DNA of 64,000 nucleotides, taken from CALAED01 sp036378315. GTDB lineage: Bacteria > Actinomycetota > Actinomycetes > Streptosporangiales > Streptosporangiaceae. Position 1 is the first letter of the stretch; each line of letters opens with the position of its first letter. The DNA is taken from NCBI GenBank assembly GCA_036378315.1, contig DASUWU010000074.1, forward strand, positions 1 through 64,000, read 5' to 3'. The notes under the pieces were generated by a model. That model searched no databases. It was not told where the DNA came from and saw only the letters and a program-made list of their open reading frames with translations. Of this stretch, positions 58,700 through 64,000 are shown piece after piece. Both the position numbers and the translations under genes were made by a program.

Positions 58700-60386
58700 C
58701 CGCGCCCACGGCGAGGAGCCGGGCGAGCTCGTCGCGGAAGGCGTCCAGGCCCATCGTGCCGAGGTCGAGCGCCGCGGCGTGGAACGCCCTCAGGTCGAAC
58801 GCGGCGCCGAGCCGGCGGCGGGCGTCGGCGCGGGCGGTCAGCCACACCCGCTCCCCCACCTTGTAGGCGGCCGCCTGCCCGGGCCGGCCCAGGTAGCGGT
58901 CGATCTCGAACCGGACGGTGAAGTCGTCGAGGCCGGAACGGGCGCGCAGGAATTCCCGGCCGAGGTCGGGGGTCCACCGTTCGCCGTCGTGGAAGCCGCT
59001 CCCCCGCGGGATCTCCAGCTCGAGGTGCATGCCGATGTCGAGGACGACGCGGGCGGCGCGGAACCTGTGCTGGGTGAGCATGCCCAGGCGGTCGGCGGGG
59101 TCGGCGTAGTAGCCGAGCTCGCCCATCAGCCGTTCTGCGTACAGGCCCCAGCCTTCTACGTGCCCGGAGAACGACCATTCCGTGGCGGCGCGCTGGAACC
59201 GGTTGAACAGGTCCGCGCGGCACATGACGGTCCCCTGCTGCAGGTGGTGGCCGGGCGCGCCTTCGTGGTACATCGTGGACGGCACGGTCCAGGTGGGCAG
59301 CTCGTCTCCGGGCAGGGTCCACCACACCTGCCCGGGCCGGGTGAAGTCCTCGGCGGGCGGGAGGTAGGAGACACCGCCGATCGTGGTCGGGGTGATGCGG
59401 CATTCGATGCGCCGCAGCGGCTCGGGGATGTCGAAGTGCACGCCGTCCAGCTCGGCGATGGCCCGGTCGGCGAGCTGCTGGAGGTAGTCGCGGACCTCGT
59501 CGGCGCCGACGAGGCGCCGGCCGGGGTCGTTGTCGAGCGCCTCGGTGACCTCGGCGACGGTCGCGCCTTGCGTGATCTCGCCGGCCACCGCGCTCATCTC
59601 GGCCTCGATCGCGGCGAGTTCGGTCCAGCCCCAGGCGTAGGTGTCGTCCAGGTCGAGCGCGGTTCCCAGGTAGTACTGGACCCCGAGCTGGTAGCGGTCG
59701 CGGCCGAGCGCGTCGCGGCGCGGCGCGTGGGCGGCCAGTTCGTCGCGGAGGAAGTCCGTGAAGTCCGTGAGCGCCCGGGCGCCGGCGGCGACGGCCTCGC
59801 CGAGCGGTTCGCGCAGCGGCCCGTCGCCGTGCGCGGCGGCCAGCCGGGGCAGGTAGCCGGCGGTGCGCTCGCACTGGACGGCGGTGCTCAGCACCTGGCG
59901 CAGCGCGGCGACCCGGCCGAGTTGCCGGTCGCGGGTGAGGGTGGCGCGCAGGCCGGCGAGCGAGTCGGGTAGCGCCCGCAGTCGGGACAGCAGGTCGGGC
60001 CAGGGGGTGGCCGGGCCGCGGTCGAGCAGCTCGATCGAGCGGCGCAGGGCGGGGATCGAGCTGTCGATGGCGGCGAGGCCGGACGTGGTGACGCCGGCCT
60101 CGTGGCAGGCGATCTCGCGTTCGAGGTGCTCGCGCAGCAGCCGGGCGGCGAGCCGCGCCCGGGCGGCGCCGTCGCCGGCGGGGCCGCGGTCGCCGGCCGG
60201 GTCGGGCAGCGCGGCCAGGTCCGCCAGGGTGCGGCGGTTCAGCGCGTCGCGGGCGTCGAACCCTTCGGGGCTGTAGTCGGTGAGGGCGCCGTCGTGCCCG
60301 GTGATGCCCATGAGCGAGGAGGCACAGGGGTCGAGCTCGGCGAAAACCTCGACGTACCGGTCGGACAGTTCGTCCACGTTCGTCAT
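58686..60386 (-). CDS. DUF885 family (M32/M3-like) metallohydrolase
   Basis: 566 residues. The DUF885 signature is clear: PSTMYHEGAPGHHLQ (HExxxH zinc motif), HVEGWGLYAERLMGELGYY with the Glu ligand and AAYKVGERVWLTARADARRRLG. The family consists of probable cytosolic carboxypeptidase-like enzymes; substrates are mostly unknown. TAGGGT (60394-60399, minus strand) ends 7 nt before the ATG, so a leaderless mRNA is likely. The aldo/keto reductase starts 86 bp away on the other strand. Confidence 0.9.
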   Translation of the reverse strand: MTNVDELSDRYVEVFAELDPCASSLMGITGHDGALTDYSPEGFDARDALNRRTLADLAALPDPAGDRGPAGDGAARARLAARLLREHLEREIACHEAGVTTSGLAAIDSSIPALRRSIELLDRGPATPWPDLLSRLRALPDSLAGLRATLTRDRQLGRVAALRQVLSTAVQCERTAGYLPRLAAAHGDGPLREPLGEAVAAGARALTDFTDFLRDELAAHAPRRDALGRDRYQLGVQYYLGTALDLDDTYAWGWTELAAIEAEMSAVAGEITQGATVAEVTEALDNDPGRRLVGADEVRDYLQQLADRAIAELDGVHFDIPEPLRRIECRITPTTIGGVSYLPPAEDFTRPGQVWWTLPGDELPTWTVPSTMYHEGAPGHHLQQGTVMCRADLFNRFQRAATEWSFSGHVEGWGLYAERLMGELGYYADPADRLGMLTQHRFRAARVVLDIGMHLELEIPRGSGFHDGERWTPDLGREFLRARSGLDDFTVRFEIDRYLGRPGQAAAYKVGERVWLTARADARRRLGAAFDLRAFHAAALDLGTMGLDAFRDELARLLAVGAGGAE

Positions 60387-60471
60387 GCCCGCCACCCTAC
60401 GGCCGCGGCCCACGGTCCTGGCCGCGGATCGGGGCGGTGTAGCCGCCGCGGATCGGGAAATGAGGCCCACC

Positions 60472-61308
60472 ATGAACACCATCCCCGATGTCGGGTTGAA
60501 CAACGGCGTGGCGATGCCGCGGCTGGGGTTCGGCGTCTTCCAGGTGTCCGACGGCGAGGCCGAGCGGGCGGTCGCGATCGCGGTCGAGGACGGCTACCGC
60601 AGCGTGGACACGGCCCGGATCTACCGGAACGAGGAGGGCACCGGCAGGGCGTTGAAGTCGTGCGGCGTCCCGCGCGAGGAGCTGTTCGTCACCACGAAGC
60701 TGTGGAACGCCGACCAGGGGTACGACGAGGCGCTGCGGGCGTTCGACGCGAGCCTGGACCGGCTCGGTCTTGAGCAGCTCGACCTGTACCTGATCCACTG
60801 GCCGGTGCCGAGCCGGGACCGCTACCTCGACACGTGGCGGGCGTTCGAACGGCTCTATGCCGACGGCCGGGTGCGGGCGATCGGGGTGTCGAACTTCCTG
60901 CCCGAGCATCTCACCCGGGTGATGGACGCTTTCGACGTCGTGCCGGCGGTCAACCAGATCGAGCTGCACCCCTATCTGCAGCAGGCCGAGCTGCGGGAGT
61001 TCCACGCGCGGCACGGCATCGCCACCGAGGCCTACAGCCCGCTGGGGCAGGGCAAGGGCCTGCTGGACGACCCCGTGTTCGGCCCTGTCGCCGCCAAGCA
61101 CGGCAAGACGGCCGCGCAGGTGGTGCTGCGCTGGCATCTGCAGCTGGGCAACGTCGTGATCCCGAAGTCGGTGACGCCGTCGCGCATCGCCGAGAACATC
61201 GATGTCTTCGACTTCGAGCTCGACACCGACGACCTCGCCGCGATCGCCGCCCTCGACTCGGGCACGCGGTACGGGCCCGACCCGGCCACGTTCGCCTGGA
61301 TGGGCTGA
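60472..61308 (+). CDS. Aldo/keto reductase, DkgA-like
   Basis: 278 residues. Tetrad: Asp and Tyr in VDTARIYRNE, Lys in VTTKLWNADQGYD, His in LYLIHWPVP. IGVSNFLPEHL, NQIELHPYLQQ and VVIPKSVTPSRIAENIDVFDF are the usual AKR5 motifs, so NADPH-dependent reduction of diketones or aldehydes is probable. ATG 60472 has GAGG at 7 nt. It is divergent from the DUF885 gene and convergent with glpK. Confidence 0.92.
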   Translation: MNTIPDVGLNNGVAMPRLGFGVFQVSDGEAERAVAIAVEDGYRSVDTARIYRNEEGTGRALKSCGVPREELFVTTKLWNADQGYDEALRAFDASLDRLGLEQLDLYLIHWPVPSRDRYLDTWRAFERLYADGRVRAIGVSNFLPEHLTRVMDAFDVVPAVNQIELHPYLQQAELREFHARHGIATEAYSPLGQGKGLLDDPVFGPVAAKHGKTAAQVVLRWHLQLGNVVIPKSVTPSRIAENIDVFDFELDTDDLAAIAALDSGTRYGPDPATFAWMG

Positions 61309-61359
61309 CAGGGCTCTCGCGGGCCCGGCCGGAGAGGTGGGCCGGGCCGGGGGTGGTGG

Positions 61360-62880
61360 TCAGGCGTCGTCGCGGTCGACCCAGTCGAAGGTGCGTTCCA
61401 CCGCCTTCTTCCACCGGCGGTACTCCCGGTCGCGGGTGGCCGGGTCCATCCGCGGTCGCCACTCGGCGCCCTGCCGCCAATGGGCGCGCAGTTCTTCGAC
61501 GCTGTCCCAGTAGCCGACGGCGAGCCCGGCGGCGTAGGCGGCGCCGAGCGCGGTCGTTTCGGCGATCATCGGTCGGACGACGGGGACGCCGAGCACGTCG
61601 GCCTGGTGTTGCATGAGCAGGTTGTTGGCCGTCATGCCGCCGTCGACCTTGAGGGAGTTGAGGGTCACCCCCGAGTCGGCGTTCATGGCGTCGACGATCT
61701 CGCGGCTCTGCCACGACGTCGCTTCGAGCACCGCGCGGGCGAGGTGGCCCTTGGTGACGTAGCGGGTGAGGCCGACGATGACACCGCGGGCGTCGCTGCG
61801 CCAGTACGGCGCGAACAGGCCGGAGAAGGCGGGCACGAAATAGCAGCCGCCATTGTCGTCGACGCTCGCGGCGAGGGTCTCGATCTCCCCCGATGAGGAG
61901 ATCAGCCCCAGGTTGTCGCGTACCCACTGCACGAGCGCGCCGGTGATGGCGATGGCGCCTTCCAGGGCGTACACCGTCGGCTGGTCGCCGATCTTGTAGC
62001 CGGCGGTGGTGAGCAGCCCGCTCTTGGAGAAGATGGGCTCGGTGCCGGTGTTGAGCAGCAGGAAGCTGCCGGTGCCGTAGGTGTTCTTCGCGTCGCCGAC
62101 GTCGTAGCAGCACTGGCCGAACAGCGCGGCCTGCTGGTCGCCGAGCGCGGAGGCCACCGGGACGCCGTCGAGCACGCCGCGCCCGGTGCCGTACGCCTCC
62201 GCCGACGAGCGGATCTCCGGCAGCATCGCCCGCGGCACGTCCATGGCGGACAGGATCGAGTCGTCCCACTGCATGCTGCGCAGGTTCATCAGCATGGTCC
62301 GGCTGGCGTTGGTGACGTCGGTGGCGTGGACGCCGCCGTCGGGGCCGCCGGTGAGCTTCCAGATCAGCCAGGTGTCGATCGTGCCGAACTTGATCTCGCC
62401 GCGTTCGGCGCGCTCGCGCAGCCCGGGGACGTTGTCGAGCAGCCAGCGCGCCTTCGGTCCCGAGAAGTAGGTGGCCAGCGGCAGCCCGCACCGCTCGGCG
62501 AAGCGGTACTGCCCGGCGTCGCCGGCGAGCTCGTCGCACAGCCGGTCGGTGCGGGTGTCCTGCCAGACGATGGCGTTGTGCACGGGTTCGCCGGTGGCGC
62601 CGTCCCACAGCACGGTGGTCTCGCGCTGGTTGGTGATGCCGACCGCGGCGAGCTGGGAGCGGTCGATGCCGCCGGCGGCGAGCGCTCCTTCGACCACGTG
62701 GACGACGCTGTCCCAGATGGCCATCGGGTCGTGCTCGACCCAGCCGGGACGGGGGAAGATCTGCTCGAACTCCTCCTGCGCGTCGGCGACGATGTCGCCT
62801 TCGTGGTTGAAGATGATGCAGCGGCTCGAGGTGGTTCCCTGGTCGATGGCGGCGACGTACTGCTGTTGCGGCGCGGTCAC
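61360..62880 (-). CDS. glpK: Glycerol kinase
   Basis: 506 residues, usual FGGY length. The ATP/glycerol motifs are AIDQGTTSSRCIIF, GITNQRETTVLWD, IVWQDTRTDRLCDEL, FGTIDTWLIWKLTGG, ALGDQQAALFGQ, YGTGSFLLLNTG and SLKVDGGMTANNLLMQ. It phosphorylates glycerol to sn-glycerol-3-phosphate. GTG 62880 follows AAGGGGG at 6 nt. No glpF or glpD is next to it. A promoter with inverted repeats lies about 200 bp upstream. Confidence 0.96.
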   Translation of the reverse strand: MTAPQQQYVAAIDQGTTSSRCIIFNHEGDIVADAQEEFEQIFPRPGWVEHDPMAIWDSVVHVVEGALAAGGIDRSQLAAVGITNQRETTVLWDGATGEPVHNAIVWQDTRTDRLCDELAGDAGQYRFAERCGLPLATYFSGPKARWLLDNVPGLRERAERGEIKFGTIDTWLIWKLTGGPDGGVHATDVTNASRTMLMNLRSMQWDDSILSAMDVPRAMLPEIRSSAEAYGTGRGVLDGVPVASALGDQQAALFGQCCYDVGDAKNTYGTGSFLLLNTGTEPIFSKSGLLTTAGYKIGDQPTVYALEGAIAITGALVQWVRDNLGLISSSGEIETLAASVDDNGGCYFVPAFSGLFAPYWRSDARGVIVGLTRYVTKGHLARAVLEATSWQSREIVDAMNADSGVTLNSLKVDGGMTANNLLMQHQADVLGVPVVRPMIAETTALGAAYAAGLAVGYWDSVEELRAHWRQGAEWRPRMDPATRDREYRRWKKAVERTFDWVDRDDA

Positions 62881-63207
62881 TGGTGCCCCCTTGCTGGCTG
62901 GTCTTCGGTGCTTTACGGGCGAGTTGGTCCGCAGTGGTGTCAGAGCACCGCCCCTACCCACGACCGCGGCGAGCAGCCGGTGCCCGCCGCTGCCTCATTT
63001 CGTCGTCACCTGGCGGGCGGCAGCACCGAAGGTGAGCCGTCAACACCATCGAACCGACCTATCGACAATGTCATACGTTGCCTGGATTGTCGGCTCAGCC
63101 GATCGCACGGTCAACCCTCTTGATCGCGAAATAGGGCGACGAAGACCGTTCACATACCGTTAAGCCCGAACACCCCATATCGACCGGCCCGCCATCTCTG
63201 AGGCGCC
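62881..63207. other. 327-bp control region upstream of glpK
   Basis: No gene. It contains the candidate glpK promoter and repeats at 63064-63114. The leader predicted from this promoter is about 200 nt, long enough for mRNA-level control, but no known riboswitch was recognised. Confidence 0.5.
63064..63114 (-). promoter_or_regulatory. Candidate glpK promoter with operator dyads
   Basis: On the minus strand TTGACC (63109-63114), 17-bp spacer, GACAAT (63086-63091). The spacer contains the dyad CGGCT-C-AGCCG (63091-63101). GACAAT (63064-63069) and ATTGTC (63086-63091) form a second, wider inverted repeat. These could bind a GlpR- or IclR-type (GylR) regulator. Confidence 0.5.
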
Positions 63208-64000
63208 TCAGGGCAGCCGCGCGAACCAGGCCAGCGAGGCCGCGCCCGCCGCCAGCGCGAACAGCAGCGCGATGCCGGAGAACCGCGCCGCCACCTCCCT
63301 GTGCTCGATGCGGAACCCCAATGAGCTGCCGATGTGCCGGTAGACCTCCGACAGCTCCGAGCCGTCGGTGGCCTCGTATGCCTTGCCGTGGGTCTGCTCG
63401 GCCAGGCTGCGCAGCGCCTCTTTGTTCACGTCGACCGGCGTCACCTCGCCGTCGATGTCGACCGTGCCGTACGGGGTGCCGAACGCGATCGTCGACACCG
63501 GCACCTTGGCCGCGAGCGCGCCCTGGACCGCCTCCGGCACCGACCGGCCCGTGGTGTTGTCACCGTCGGACAGCAACACGATGTGCGCCGGCGGCGGGTC
63601 CTGCCGCGCGCCCGCCCCGGTCGGCCCGCCGTTGGCGGCGTCGAAGGACCGGATCGCCTGCAGCGAGGTGAACACCGCCTCCCCGATCGCGGTGCGCTTG
63701 TCCAGCTCCAGCGTGTCGATCGACGCGATCGCCGACTCCCGGTCGGCCGAGGGCGCGGCGATCACGTTGGCGCTGCCGGCGAAGCCGACGACGCCGACGT
63801 TGAAACGCATCGGCAGGTTCTGGATGAACGACTTGGCGGCCGACTTGGCCGCGTCGAACCTGGTCGGCGCCACGTCGGTGGCCTTCATCGACAGCGACAC
63901 GTCGATCGCCACCATGATCGTGGCGCGGTCGCGCGGCACCTTCACCGACGACGCGGGCCGCGCCCAGCCGATGATCATGACGATGATCGCCATCAGGAAC
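63208..64000 (-). CDS. VWA-domain membrane protein (BatA-like), C-terminal part
   Basis: The frame is open to the window edge, so the N-terminus is missing. After a membrane segment (FLMAIIVMIIGWARP) comes a von Willebrand A domain whose MIDAS DxSxS is VAIDVSLSMKATD; later MIDAS positions appear in ELDKRTAIGEA and LSDGDNTTG. A second membrane helix (FSGIALLFALAAGAASLAWFARL) closes the protein. This matches the Rv1481-type BatA/YwmC proteins, encoded near MoxR ATPases, which would lie upstream on this strand outside the window. Confidence 0.88.
   Translation of the reverse strand, partial: FLMAIIVMIIGWARPASSVKVPRDRATIMVAIDVSLSMKATDVAPTRFDAAKSAAKSFIQNLPMRFNVGVVGFAGSANVIAAPSADRESAIASIDTLELDKRTAIGEAVFTSLQAIRSFDAANGGPTGAGARQDPPPAHIVLLSDGDNTTGRSVPEAVQGALAAKVPVSTIAFGTPYGTVDIDGEVTPVDVNKEALRSLAEQTHGKAYEATDGSELSEVYRHIGSSLGFRIEHREVAARFSGIALLFALAAGAASLAWFARLP

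Noticed and set aside
1..64000. CRISPR arrays, rRNA or tRNA genes, complete insertion sequences
   Set aside because: No regularly spaced repeats, conserved RNA segments or transposase motifs were seen; short tRNA genes cannot be excluded without a covariance search.

Overview
The window is very GC-rich with strongly G/C-biased third codon positions, frequent GTG starts and tight ATGA/GTGA gene overlaps. It looks like the chromosome of an actinomycete. The gene content fits: menaquinone genes, siroheme nitrite reductase with GlnR-like sites, an F420/PPOX-type protein, an ECF42/YCII pair, DUF3040, DUF3152 and an Rv2578c-type radical SAM protein. A Streptosporangiales-like host is a guess from the overall gene set. 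No rRNA, tRNA or CRISPR array was seen. At least ten genes have a TANNNT-like -10 hexamer ending 6-8 nt before the start codon and no Shine-Dalgarno, so leaderless mRNAs appear common.

Layout. 1-10.7 kb is nitrogen assimilation: the end of a molybdopterin nitrate reductase, its FAD/BFD electron-transfer partner, then nirB-nirD, a uroporphyrinogen-III-synthase/winged-helix fusion and a CbiX-like chelatase that would supply siroheme. An amidohydrolase and a TSUP transporter lie on the opposite strand between them. 10.8-17.2 kb has VOC proteins, a MarR regulator divergent from a DrrAB-like ABC exporter, an RpoD-type sigma factor and a CDF metal transporter. 17.2-22.2 kb is menE / menBCD; menF lies apart at 27.2-28.5 kb. 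22.2-31.3 kb holds a PPOX protein, an aldo/keto reductase, a secreted BNR-repeat protein, a tyrosine phosphatase, a spermidine-synthase-like protein and a fluoride-export operon (crcB-DUF190-crcB) with a likely fluoride riboswitch, then a DUF1707 protein.

31.4-40.7 kb contains an HtrA-like protease, a Rv2578c-type radical SAM gene with a LexA box exactly in its promoter spacer and followed by a PF09859-like 2OG oxygenase, a GHL10 hydrolase, DUF3040, a penicillin-binding protein, a WYL regulator fused to a DinB-like domain, and a DMT exporter. 40.8-44.2 kb is one gene for a 1128-residue protein with two degenerate CbxX-like AAA modules. 44.2-54.4 kb has an AI-2E-type permease, a LOG-like protein, an SDR, a HAD phosphatase, a peroxiredoxin, VOC, a SnoaL protein behind two palindromic operators, ECF42 sigma with its YCII partner, and a DoxX-FolE-FAD reductase operon divergent from a cysteine-rich SufR-like regulator. 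54.4-64 kb carries a divergent coiled-coil/zinc-finger gene and tyrosine recombinase pair, DUF3152, DUF885, aldo/keto reductase, glpK and a partial VWA protein.

Most promising for new biology: the double-degenerate AAA protein, the coiled-coil/recombinase pair, the Fe-S-type regulator with DoxX-FolE-reductase, and the SOS radical SAM/2OG oxygenase pair.
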